Assembly (NCBI GenBank): GCA_004431415.1
Contig: QPMI01000316.1
Span: forward strand, 1-56,848
Direction of reading: 5' to 3'
Origin: Cyanophora paradoxa
Taxonomy: Eukaryota > Glaucocystophyceae > Cyanophorales > Cyanophoraceae
Length of the DNA stretch: 56,848 nucleotides
How positions within the stretch are numbered: the stretch's first letter is position 1; every line of letters starts with the position of its first letter. A program made the translations under genes and the position numbers. Below the pieces are notes generated by a model. It was given only the letters and a program-made list of their open reading frames with translations, did not search any database and was not told the origin of the DNA. This document shows positions 48,667 through 56,848 of this stretch, in pieces.

Positions 48667-50589
48667 ATGCCTTCCGAGCGCACGCCGCTCCTGTCGAGCC
48701 CAAAATCCGAGCCCGAGGGCCTGAGCCCGCTCGCCGTCTTCGGTGCCCTCGTCAAAACCTTCACCGGTGCGTGCAGCGCTTGCTAGATCGCTGCGGCCGC
48801 GCTCCAGCGGCCGGTTCGACCCTCAGCAGGCGCCGGCGTTCTCGCGCTGCCGTACGCCGTCTCGCGATGCGGGATCGTCTTGGGCACTTTCTTCTTCTGC
48901 TTTTTGGCTGCTGTGTGCCGGTACGTGGCAGCGCGTACGCCATTTGGCTAGCGCTGGGCTAACGCTCCGCAGGGTGTCTTGCAGGATGCTCCTCGCATCG
49001 CGTCGAGATTCCGGGTGTTCGGTGCGGCCCGCGGGGGCCTGCACGCGGTGACGTTCTGAACACTGCGCGGGCGTGTGCAGGGGCCGGACTGCTTCGCTGA
49101 CATCGGGCGGGAGGCGTACGGGGCGCTGGGCCGGGGCGCCGTGCTCTTCTCCGTGCGCGTGCCGGCGTCCGGCCCTCGCCGCGCCCGGGCGAGCGCGTTG
49201 CGAGGGACGGGCGGGGCGGGCAGATCGTGGCGGGGCTGTGGGGGGCGCTCGTCTCGTTCAACCTCGTCATCGCCTCCTCCCTCGCCAGCGTCTTCCCCCA
49301 GGCCCGCCCGCCCCACGCCTGCTCCCCGCGCCCGCAGCTGACGCGTCTGGGGCAGCTCTCGGTGCGGGGCTGGCTGGCCGCCGCCTGCCCCGTCCTCGTC
49401 CTCCTCAACGTCTCCAACAGCGCGCCCCCGGCCCCGCCCCGCGCCCCCCGCGCCCCGCCCCGCTGAGGGGCGGGGCAGGCCGGCGGCTAGTGGCGCTGGT
49501 GAGCGCGCTGGGGAACGCCGTCCTCTTCGTCAGCTGCGCCGCCGTCCTCGCCGCCGGCTACGACGAGTGGAGCCGTGCGCCCCCGCCCACCCCCGCGGCG
49601 GCCGCGAGGGGCGACGGGGCTGCAGAGGGGGCGCGGGAGGGGCCGGCGCTGGCGATCCCGGAGGGCGTGGGGGTCTTCTTCGGGGTCGCCACCTTCTCCT
49701 TCACCGTCCAGACCGCCGTCCGCCCGCCCCGCCCCGCCCCCGTCCGCCCCTCCCGCCCCGCCCTTCCCCGAGCCCGCCCCGCAGGTCTTCCCGATGGAGG
49801 ACGCCATGCGGGGCTCGGGGCCCGGCTCCCCGGGGGGCGGGGGCGGGGGCGGGGGCGGGTCGGCCTCGTTCGGGCGGGTGCTGGACTGGGCGATCGGGGC
49901 GGTGCTGGCCTTCTACACGGCCTTCTCCGTCGCCGCCTACGCCGCCTTCGGGGCGCGCACGCAGCAGATCGTCGTCCTCAACATCACCAAAGGCTACACC
50001 GCCGTCGCCGTCCAGGCGCCCGCCCCCCGGCCCCTCCCGAAGCGCCGAGCGCCCGCTGAGCGCGCCCCCGTCCTCCGCAGCTCAGCATGAGCGCCGTCGT
50101 GGCATTGACCTTCCCCGTCGTCCGCCCCGCCCCGCCCCGCCCCGGCCCCGCGCCGCGCCGCGCCGGGCCGGGCTGACGGCAAGGCAGGTGGGACTGCCCC
50201 TCGTCCTCACCCTCTCCTCCCTTGCCCTCCCCCGCAAGGCCGACGCCGAGGCCGGCGGGGGCGGGGGCGAGGAGGGGTCGCCGGCGGCGGGGGGCCCGCT
50301 GGTGGCGGCGCTGCGCGTGGGGATCGTGCTGACGACGGCCGGCTGCGCGGCGCTCTTCACGGAGTCGTTCGCGCTCTTCACGAGCCTCGTCGGCTCCTTC
50401 GCGATCTCCCTCATGACGACCATCCTGCCGCCCCTCTTCTACGCGCGCATCTGCGGGCCCCGAGTGGGGCCCCTGCGGGCGGGGCTGGCGGTGCTGATGG
50501 CCCTCGCGGGGGCCGCCGTCGCCGCCGCCTCCGCCGCCGCCGTCATCGCCGACCTCGCCAGGCCCCACGCCCCCCACCCGGCCCCCTGA
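48667..50589 (+). CDS. AAAP-family amino-acid transporter
   Basis: Eleven exons (48667-48766, 48830-48920, 48985-49021, 49081-49152, 49224-49301, 49338-49419, 49479-49574, 49626-49717, 49785-50015, 50081-50116, 50188-50589) join in phase to 438 aa with about ten or eleven membrane segments. The first shows the AAAP signature TFTGAGVLALPYAVSRCGIV. Others are GALVSFNLVIASSLASVF, LVALVSALGNAVLFVSCAAV, GVGVFFGVATFSFTVQTAV, AIGAVLAFYTAFSVAAYAAF and LAVLMALAGAAVAAASAAAV. The family moves neutral or cationic amino acids, often with protons. The N-terminus carries ERTPLLSS, an acidic dileucine signal (ExxxLL) typical of vacuolar or lysosomal targeting, so a vacuolar location is likely. A Gly run (GGGGGGGGG) sits in a loop. 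Introns at 49302, 49420 and 50016 start with GC. Substrate is unknown. Confidence 0.9.
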
Positions 50590-50664
50590 TCGTCAACCCG
50601 ACACGCCCTCCAATGCCCAGACCCACACTCCTGCCCGTGCATATGCCCATATACCCATACCCAT
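50239..50664 (+). repeat. First unit of a 426-bp tandem duplication
   Basis: This unit covers the last two thirds of the transporter's final exon, its stop codon and 75 bp of 3' flank. It ends in ATATGCCCATATACCCATAC. The following unit repeats it without any difference that I could see. Confidence 0.88.
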
Positions 50665-51090
50665 GCCGACGCCGAGGCCGGCGGGGGCGGGGGCGAGGAG
50701 GGGTCGCCGGCGGCGGGGGGCCCGCTGGTGGCGGCGCTGCGCGTGGGGATCGTGCTGACGACGGCCGGCTGCGCGGCGCTCTTCACGGAGTCGTTCGCGC
50801 TCTTCACGAGCCTCGTCGGCTCCTTCGCGATCTCCCTCATGACGACCATCCTGCCGCCCCTCTTCTACGCGCGCATCTGCGGGCCCCGAGTGGGGCCCCT
50901 GCGGGCGGGGCTGGCGGTGCTGATGGCCCTCGCGGGGGCCGCCGTCGCCGCCGCCTCCGCCGCCGCCGTCATCGCCGACCTCGCCAGGCCCCACGCCCCC
51001 CACCCGGCCCCCTGATCGTCAACCCGACACGCCCTCCAATGCCCAGACCCACACTCCTGCCCGTGCATATGCCCATATACCCATACCCAT
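50665..51090 (+). pseudogene. Duplicated 3' fragment of the transporter gene
   Basis: Second unit of the tandem duplication. It encodes the same residues as the end of the transporter (AALRVGIVLTTAGCAALFTE onward to HAPHPAP and stop at 51013-51015) but lacks the upstream exons and its own start. It follows the functional stop codon, so it should not alter the protein. Its perfect identity suggests a very recent event or an assembly artefact. Confidence 0.8.
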
Positions 51091-51106
51091 GGCATATGCA
51101 CGGGCA
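51058..51106. repeat. Perfect 16-bp inverted repeat (hairpin)
   Basis: The arms are TGCCCGTGCATATGCC at 51058-51073 and GGCATATGCACGGGCA at 51091-51106, with a 17-nt loop. It lies at the end of the second duplication unit, so only half of it occurs in the first unit. It could act as a transcription-end or recombination structure, but nothing shows this directly. Confidence 0.8.
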
Positions 51107-51126
51107 TGGGCAATGGAATTCCACCG

Positions 51127-51147
51127 CAATTTCCCCCCCCCCCCCGC

Positions 51148-51178
<31 letters not shown>
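51127..51178. repeat. Long poly-C tract
   Basis: About 50 bases are almost only C, with a single uninterrupted run of roughly 30 C ending in CTCC. The complementary strand is poly-G and could form G-quadruplex structure. The length is likely to vary and may be unreliable in the assembly. Confidence 0.85.
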
Positions 51179-51180
<2 letters not shown>

Positions 51181-52110
51181 TAGATCTCCCGGCCTCCCTG
51201 GAGCTCTCCGCTCCCTCCTTCTCGCCCTTCGAATTCCGATTTCTTGTCCCGGCCTCTCCGAGGCTCTGGATCCCTCGCCATGGCCCGTTCTGCCCATGGC
51301 CAGAACCATTGATGCCGCAGCTCAGCGGCTGCCGCGCGCAGTACAGTGGCAGTGGTCATCATTGGCATCATGACATGCCGCCGGGCCGCAGTGCCATGAT
51401 GAACTTTCGGAATGAGTTACTTCGTGAGTTGCCCAATGCCATGATGATGCATATGGCGCGGCCCACTGGCTGCCAGGCTGCAGTGGCCAGCTGCAGTGGA
51501 CCCGGGCCCCGGGCCCAGACTCAGTGAGTCAGCTGCAGCCCCGTGAGCTCCGAGGGGCCCGGGGCGTAGGCAGTGGCCATGCCATGATGGGGCGCCGGCG
51601 CCGGACTCGGCAGGCCTGAGCAAGCTTTGGCCTTCAAGGCTTCCGACTTCCGAAGTTCACTGAAGTTCGAAGGCTTGAAGACTCAATGATCATCATGGCA
51701 TCTAGATCTCAAGAACACCATGAAATCTCGAAGCTCAGCGGCTTAAGCTTGAGCCTCGGAGCGGGGCCAGGCGCCCGGCGGCCTGCCAGGCTGCGCCTCG
51801 CGATCGCACCGCATGCCCCCCGCACCGCCGCTGGCAGGCGCCCAGTAGAAGCGCTAGCCGCTGAGCGGGAGGCTGCGCCACCAAAGCGATTGACTAGAAC
51901 GATGTATTTTTTCGAAGAAATCACAAAGCTGGCGCGTAAACTTACAGGGCTAATCCTATGCCTGATCTCTGTACAAGCACATCTCTCACGCGGACGGCGG
52001 CTTGTCATAGATGCAGCCGCCGCGGCTACGTATAGTTCAAATGGGTCTGTTGTCTACGAGATACAAAGCACTGCAAGATGGAAAGAAAAAGGGGGACGGG
52101 GGGCCGCAGG
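51179..52110. other. Intergenic DNA packed with short palindromes, no gene seen
   Basis: From about 51270 to 51740 the sequence is a chain of short self-complementary or mirrored words, for example CTGCAGTGGCCAGCTGCAGT, GGGCCCGGGCCC, CCGAAGTTCACTGAAGTTCG, CATCTAGATCTC and CTTAAGCTTGAG. ATG-CAT and GCC-GGC words recur throughout. From 51890 the composition becomes ordinary. No coding exon with family likeness is visible. The gap lies between the transporter and the 3' end of the J-domain gene. Confidence 0.55.
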
Positions 52111-53816
52111 CTAGCGGCGGCTAAACACGGAGGAGCCGTGCTTGTCGTAGAGGCTCTTCTTGGCGGGGTCGGAGAGGATCTGCGGGGCGCGCACGCGCGT
52201 GAGACGGGGGCGGGGCCTCGGGAAGGGGCCGGGGCGGCGGGGGGCGGGGCGGGGCGGGCCTCGTAGGCGAAGTTGATCTCGACGATGAAGGTGCGGGCGC
52301 GCTCGCGGTCCTCGGCTACGTCAGGGTGCCACTTGCGCACCTGGCGCCGGTACGCCTCCTTGATGTCCGCCGCCGACGCCATCGACCCGTTCTGCACCTG
52401 CGCCCCCGCCCCGCCCTCGCACCCACGCCACCCCACGCCACGCCGCGCGGGGCGGGGCGGGGCGGGGCGGGCCTCGAGGATGGAGTAGAGGTCCATGTGC
52501 TGGAACTCCGCGTTGCGCGCGTAGAAGCCGAACCCGTCCTCCCCCTTCTCCTCCTCCCACCCCGCCCGGTTCGAGCTCCGCGCCCCCCAGTTCGTCCGCC
52601 CGTAGTCCTGGTACCTGCCCGCCCCGCCTCGGTCCCCCGCCCCGCACCCGCCCCGGGGCGCCGTGCGGCGCGGCGCACCCGTACTGCTGGTAGGACCAGG
52701 AGCCGCTCGAAGAGGAGGAGGACGAGGAGTAATAGTTCGCCTTGTAGGCCTGTCGCTCGGCCCACTGCCCAGCCGCCCCCCCCGTCGGCGCCCCGCCGCG
52801 CGGGGGGCGGGGCGGCGGGTCGCCCGCACCCGCTCTTGGTCCTTGCCCCATTGGGCCTTGTACGCGTTCCACGCGTTCTCCTCGGAGAAGCCCGTGCGGC
52901 CGCTGCTGCCGTCCTCCGCCGGCTCACGCATCTTCCGCTCGTAGTACGACGCCCAGTTCGCCGCTGCGCCCCGGGGCCCAGGCTCGGCCCCGCCCCCCCA
53001 CGGCCCCGCGGGGCGCGGCGGGGCCTACACATGTGGTCATTCCAGTTGCGCTGCGCGTGCTGCGCAGCCGCCCGAAACGCCTCCTGCTGCGCCGCCGCCT
53101 GCTGCGCCTGCTGCTTGATCCAGCCCGCCCACTTCCTGCGGGGGGCTCGCACGGGGGGCGGGGCGGGGCGGGGCGGCGGGGGCGCCTGTAGGTCTCGCGG
53201 TCCTCGACGTTGTTGGAGGCGCTCGGGGGCTTGAACCAGGAGGGCGCCGCCTCGGGGCCCGTCGCCGAGGAGCGCGCCGCGTTCCACTGGCTCCACGCGC
53301 TCGACTCCGCCCGCCGCCGCTCGTCCTCCTCCTCCTGCGCCGCCCGCGCCGCCGCCGCCGCCGCCTCCGCCTCCTCGTCCACCCGCTTCTTCCGCCGAAA
53401 CTCGAAGTTCATCGCCCGCTCCTCCGTGCTGAAGCCCTCCGTCGTCTGCGTCCGCACCTTCTGCTCCCACTGCGCCCCCCGCACCGCCGAGCCGTCAGGC
53501 GCCGCCGGCGGGGCGTGGCGGGGCCGCGGCGTCCGCACCGCGTAGTAGACGCGGCTGCTGGTCTTGCTGTCGTAGTAGGGGGACGCCTGGCTGTACCCGT
53601 TGTCCGAGCCGAGCGAGCGCACGAACTGCGTCGCCGCAGAAAAGAGGTGAGAAGGGCGGGAGCGCCGCGCGGTCGCGTACCGAGAAGATGCTGTCCACCG
53701 GCGTGAAGACGGCGCTCTTCATGAGCTCAAACACGACCTCGAGGGGAGTACGATCCCGCTTCTCGATATCAACAGGCTCGCGCTGCCGGCTCAGCCAGCC
53801 GAAGATCTGCGAGAGA

Positions 53817-53852
<36 letters not shown>

Positions 53853-54035
53853 GAGCGGCGGCGCGTGGGGAAGATAGCTAAGGGGAGCCACCGCATTGAT
53901 GAAGAAAGCTTCTTGAGCGTCCGACTGCCTGCTCGCCGCTGCAGCAGCGGCGACCAGCGCGGCGAGGCTCCCCTCGCCGGAGAAGAAGAACCGCGCCGCC
54001 GGCGTCCAGTTCGACCGCCCGACGAGCGTTGAGGG
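52111..54035 (-). CDS. J-domain (DnaJ-like) co-chaperone with C-terminal J domain, 5' end unresolved
   Basis: The J domain is at the C-terminus: MDLYSILE, then ADIKEAYRRQVRKWHPDVAE with the HPD motif that stimulates Hsp70, then RTFIVEINFAYE and ILSDPAKKSLYDKHG to the stop at 52111. Upstream exons (minus strand) encode NWTPAARFFFSGEGSLAALV, IFGWLSRQREPVDIEKRDRT, FVRSLGSDNGYSQASPYYDS, an acidic Ala coiled coil (KKRVDEEAEAAAAAARAAQE), KWAGWIKQQAQQAAAQQEAF, ENAWNAYKAQWGKDQER and a Ser run (NYYSSSSSSSSGSW). Aromatic W..Y spacing recurs. No ATG precedes the first exon in frame, so a start exon upstream is needed; a candidate lies at about 54190-54313 (MAKMEVHGRVQAFV). Introns before IFGW and ILSD start with GC. 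The client and location are unknown; the basic N-terminal candidate may target an organelle. Confidence 0.75.
53812..53852. repeat. GA dinucleotide microsatellite
   Basis: A GAGAGA tract of about 40 bp lies inside an intron of the J-domain gene; on the minus strand it reads CTCTCT and forms the polypyrimidine tract next to the CTCGCAG acceptor. Confidence 0.9.
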
Positions 54036-54921
54036 CTGGAGAACATTGGAGGTATTTGCCCCTTTCGAATGGACGCTCCGGCGTTTCCCCGGGCGGCTGC
54101 GCGTCTAGGCCATCAGCCGCGGGAAAAAATGATAGAGCGACCGGACAAGAGGCGCGGCCCGGACCTAGAATTCCGGTTGGCGCCCACTGAAATCACGAGA
54201 CAAGCGCCGGGGGCGAACGCGAAGCCGCGGCGGCTGGCGCGGTCTCCGCGAGCCGCAGGAACGGCTGGCGGCACGAACGCCTGAACACGGCCATGAACCT
54301 CCATTTTTGCCAAAGCTAGGACCTCTTCCGCGGAGGCTACAAGCGCCGGCCGGGTGCGGGACGGTACGTTGGCCCACTATGCTGGGTTCAAAGGGGGGAC
54401 ATGCCGCGGGGGGCGTACAGCATCGTGCAGATGTTGGGGCGGGGGGGGGGGGGGGGGGCGGCGTACAGGTTCAAACATACTCTTCTTCTTCTTCTTCTTC
54501 TTCAAAGACCGCAACCATGATCCGGGCGTTTACGGGAGACATACGCACCAGCGGCCTGCGTTTTGCAACGCGGCGCTTGCTCCAGATGAAGGGCGAGCTT
54601 AGGTGCATTTCCCCGCTTCAAAAGCGCGCACCGCCAGCGCCTGAAGCGCTGTCTCGCAGACCGGGGAGGCTCGTCGGAGTCGACTCTGTGGTGCGGCGCT
54701 CTCTTAAGCAATGCGCGGAGCCTCGGACTCGCCGCGTACCGCGCTCGTCGAGCCTGTGTTCCAATTGCGCGGCTTAAACGTGCTTTTTACGAGTCGTTGC
54801 GACAGGGAAATCGCTACTTCGGTTCGTTTTGTTAATTAGTCTCGATTTCTGCTCCTGCATATTCAAGCGCTCCCTCCCTGCCGAGCTCCTCGCGCTCGCC
54901 GCGAGCGCCCCCGGGCTGCGC
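54036..54921. other. Mostly non-coding region between divergent genes
   Basis: It holds a possible first exon of the J-domain gene (about 54190-54313, minus). A run of G lies near 54438-54457, and a CTT trinucleotide microsatellite at about 54480-54503. A plus-strand stretch from the ATG at 54516 encodes MIRAFTGDIRTSGLRFATRR, which looks like a mitochondrial presequence. That stretch could be the first exon of the next gene, but I could not find a phase-matching junction. Confidence 0.4.
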
Positions 54922-55725
54922 ATGCAGCGGTTCGTGCCCACAATCTTCGCAGAAGATGAGCGTGGCGGCAAGGCGCCGAACCTGCACGACCGCTGGATCG
55001 AGTACGCGGTGCGTGCTTGCTCCGCACGTCTGCTGCATGTCTGCGCATGCGAGTGATCTACGGTAGGGCGACGCAACGGGCGCGGACGCTAGCGAGCAGG
55101 ACCCCTGCTGGTGAAATCCTCGAACGCGCGCTATCGCTCTAACTCGTAGCCGCTCCGCGACACGCCGTGGGCATCTTACTCCGCGCAGGTTCGCTTGGCT
55201 GCACCACACGAGGGACGAGCCGCCGCCTGTGCTGGAGGCGGACCCCGCGCACCGCCGCGCGCACCCCTTCTACGAGGAGCGGCCCTCGAAGAACATGACG
55301 GGCACCGAGCACGCCTTCGACTTCCACCCCGGGCACCGTCCGCTCGCCCCGCTGCCCCGCCCATGCCCGACTCGAGCTCGAGCTTCCGTGGCCATGCTGA
55401 CATGGCGCCGGCGACCGCAATCTCACTGCACGCCCCCTCGGCCAGGCCTGCACCCCAAGGGCTGGCACCCCTACCGCGCGGAGGTCCGCCCGCGACAGAC
55501 GCCCGCCGCGCAGGGCCTGAGCGGCGGGCATGCAGGTCGAGGAGTGGGAGCCGCCGCCGGAGGTGCGCGCGGGGGCGGGGCGGCGCACTCTGGTTGAGCG
55601 GCGCCTGAGCCTCTCGCGCGCATGCGCAGGCGGGGCGCCTCGACCTGAGCGCGTTCCCGAAGCCGACGCGGAGCGGGGCGAACCTCGCCGAGATCGCCAG
55701 CCGCGGCAGGCAGGCGCCCCACTGA
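54922..55725 (+). CDS. Unknown small protein, possibly mitochondrial
   Basis: Five exons (54922-55010, 55189-55337, 55446-55483, 55536-55562, 55630-55725) join in phase to a 132-aa protein: MQRFVPTIFAEDERGGKAPN, then DRWIEYAVFAWLHHTRDEPP, PFYEERPSKNMTGTEHAFDF, RLHPKGWHPYRAE, VEEWEPPPE and RLDLSAFPKPTRSG. It is rich in His, Trp, Tyr and Pro and looks like a real conserved protein, perhaps a small organelle complex subunit, but I cannot name the family. The fourth exon is only 27 nt. The intron at 55011 begins with GC. A possible N-terminal extension starts at 54516 (see the preceding gap). The gene structure is well supported by phase; the function is not. Confidence 0.6.
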
Positions 55726-56021
55726 TCCGCTGAGGGCGCGCGCGGCCCTCGAGCTCTTGGCCATGGGCCGGGCGTGTACGTACGCGTCGACGTCGACGCG
55801 CGCGCGGCGCCTCGGGCGCGCGCCATGCTCGCGCGCGAGACGCGTTCCTAGAAATCAATTAAACTCCATATGTGCGCGGACGTTGTGTTACGGAAGCGGG
55901 TGTCGGCAGAGGGCAGGAGGAGGCCCGGGGCCGGGGGCCGCGGCGGGGGGATACAGTGCAGTACTAGTTGCGATCGGCGCCCAACTGCCGGCGGCGCCGG
56001 CGGGACGCTCGCCAGATATCG
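55726..56021. other. Intergenic spacer, no gene seen
   Basis: It contains palindromic words such as CGTACGTACGCGTCGACG and a GCGCGCG-rich stretch at 55790-55850, then about 20 bp of AT-rich DNA, then a G-rich block at 55915-55950. Confidence 0.4.
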
Positions 56022-56848
56022 ATGCTGCTGGCGCGGGCGTCCGCGCGCTTGGCCGGCCGACTGCGACCCGCGGCGTGCGCGTACACGCTGCCGCTGCCGG
56101 GCCGCAGCCGCGCGGCGGCGTACGCGGAGCGGCGGATCAGTCAGTCGGCCGCACGCGCGGCTCCGCCGTCGGGAACGACGCCGCCGGGCGAGTTGACGAC
56201 GAGGCCGGTCGAGAGCTCGAGGAGCGAGGGCCGCGACGAGGGCAGCGGCGCCGGCGCGAATTGCAACGACGCGGGTGGAGGCGGCAGAGCAGAGGAGGAG
56301 CAGGGCTCGAGGAGCGAGCAGAGCGAGTGGAGCGAGGGCGTATTCGTGGATCACGACCCGTCCCCGTGGACCTCGTTCCTGTGCGGCGGTGCGGCTGCCG
56401 CGACTGCAGCTGCCGGTCCCGACTGCGGCGCGGTGGACTCACGGGCATGCTCGGGGGCGGGGCGCAGGGGCGCTGATCGGACTGGCGGTGTACACGCAGC
56501 ACGTGGGCCTGGAGGCGATGGCGGAGGCGGAGGCGGCGCGCGCGTGGCCGGCTGCCACGGGCTTCGTCGTCCGCTCGGAGGAGCTCCTTGCCAAGGAGCT
56601 CTGGCTCACCACCGTCCCCAGCGTCACCTACGTCTACTCCCCGCTCTGGTCCTTTCACGCGTGCGTTGAGGCTGAGCGGGAGCGGGAGGCGGAGGAGCGG
56701 AGCCACGGGCCGGCGCCGGCGGAGCCGCGGCTCGAGATGGGCGTCCCCGAGCACGAGGCGGCCCTCGTCGAGCCGGCCGACGCCGCCTGGCTCCGCTCCG
56801 GCTTCTTCCACGCCCCGGAGCCGCCCCCGCCGCCCCCGCACGCCCCCG
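56022..56848 (+). CDS. Unknown protein with presequence-like N-terminus and one membrane segment, truncated by the window end
   Basis: Exon 1 (56022-56415) begins MLLARASARLAGRLRPAACA, an Arg/Ala-rich, acid-free leader typical of mitochondrial or plastid targeting. An acidic Ser/Gly/Glu-rich part follows (EEEQGSRSEQSEWSEG), then VDHDPSPWTSFLCGG. Exon 2 (56468 to the end) continues a hydrophobic stretch across the junction (AAAATAAAG plus GALIGLAVY), likely one membrane span. After it come SEELLAKELWLTTVPSVTYV and an acidic segment (EAEREREAEERSH). The frame stays open to the window edge (VPEHEAALVEPADAAWLRSG). I do not recognise the family. A further intron at the GTGCGTTGAG near 56660 is possible. 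Confidence 0.5.

Noticed and set aside
50728-51015. A separate short membrane protein gene
   Set aside because: It is the second unit of the 426-bp tandem duplication and lacks the transporter's upstream exons.
1-56848. Bacterial two-component system or operon structure
   Set aside because: The one histidine-kinase-like gene has ten introns and a transit-peptide-like leader. Genes alternate strands and none shows ribosome binding sites.

Overview
This window is nuclear DNA from a eukaryote that very probably has a plastid. Genes are split by many very short, GC-rich introns (mostly about 35-110 nt), lie on both strands a few hundred bases apart, and have extremely GC-rich coding sequence. 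Lineage clues are a chloroplast sensor kinase (CSK/Hik2 family) with a transit-peptide-like N-terminus, a GARP-type plant/algal transcription factor, an SPX-domain protein, a Cdc25 phosphatase and a formin. A unicellular GC-rich alga fits best. The exact lineage (green, red, glaucophyte, haptophyte or other) cannot be settled from this sequence alone. There is no sign of bacterial operons, ribosome binding sites, CRISPR or phage. I recognised no tRNA or rRNA gene.

Layout, left to right: GARP transcription factor (453-2701 +); secretory type I membrane protein (3065-3802 -); a CACGTG-repeat zone (4300-6130) holding a mini PHD-finger gene (5003-5393 +); chloroplast sensor kinase (6347-8576 +); UVSSA-like repair factor (8980-11596 +); SPX protein (12110-14403 +); RNase H2 subunit C (14658-15330 -); GC-extreme palindromic DNA (15.5-15.9 kb); LRR/proline-rich/ankyrin protein (16190-20851 -); epsin (21036-23564 +); Cdc25 phosphatase (23921-25312 -). 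An inverted duplication of a ubiquitin-eS31 gene (25510-26541 and 31791-32819) brackets a TKL kinase-coiled coil-LRR gene (27228-31312 +). Then come a formin (33115-38526 +), two divergently transcribed unknown genes (38938-40305 -, 40338-43689 +), a second TKL kinase (44240-45760 -), an AFG1-like mitochondrial ATPase (46428-48522 -), an amino-acid transporter (48667-50589 +) followed by a 426-bp tandem duplication of its tail, palindromic and poly-C intergenic DNA, a C-terminal J-domain protein (52111-54035 -), a 132-aa unknown protein (54922-55725 +) and a truncated unknown membrane protein (56022-end +).

Gene models were built by hand from reading-frame continuity, splice signals and family knowledge. 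Where every exon junction is phase-consistent I list exon coordinates; elsewhere I give only a span. Two features of gene structure stand out. A large share of introns must use a GC donor (GC-AG), often GCCCGC or GCGCGC, to keep well-conserved protein families in frame. Some exons are tiny, including a 5-nt micro-exon that encodes part of a kinase catalytic loop.

Functional themes: phosphate signalling (GARP factor and SPX protein, whose families interact in plants), plastid redox signalling (CSK), genome maintenance (UVSSA, RNase H2), cell cycle (Cdc25), actin and endocytosis (formin, epsin), and signalling kinases. These are ordinary linked nuclear genes, not an operon. I found no clear-cut undescribed system. 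The strongest oddities are the GC-AG introns, the 5-nt micro-exon, the degenerate ubiquitin moiety with its inverted duplicate, the formin with a FUS-like tail, and the palindrome-packed intergenic DNA.
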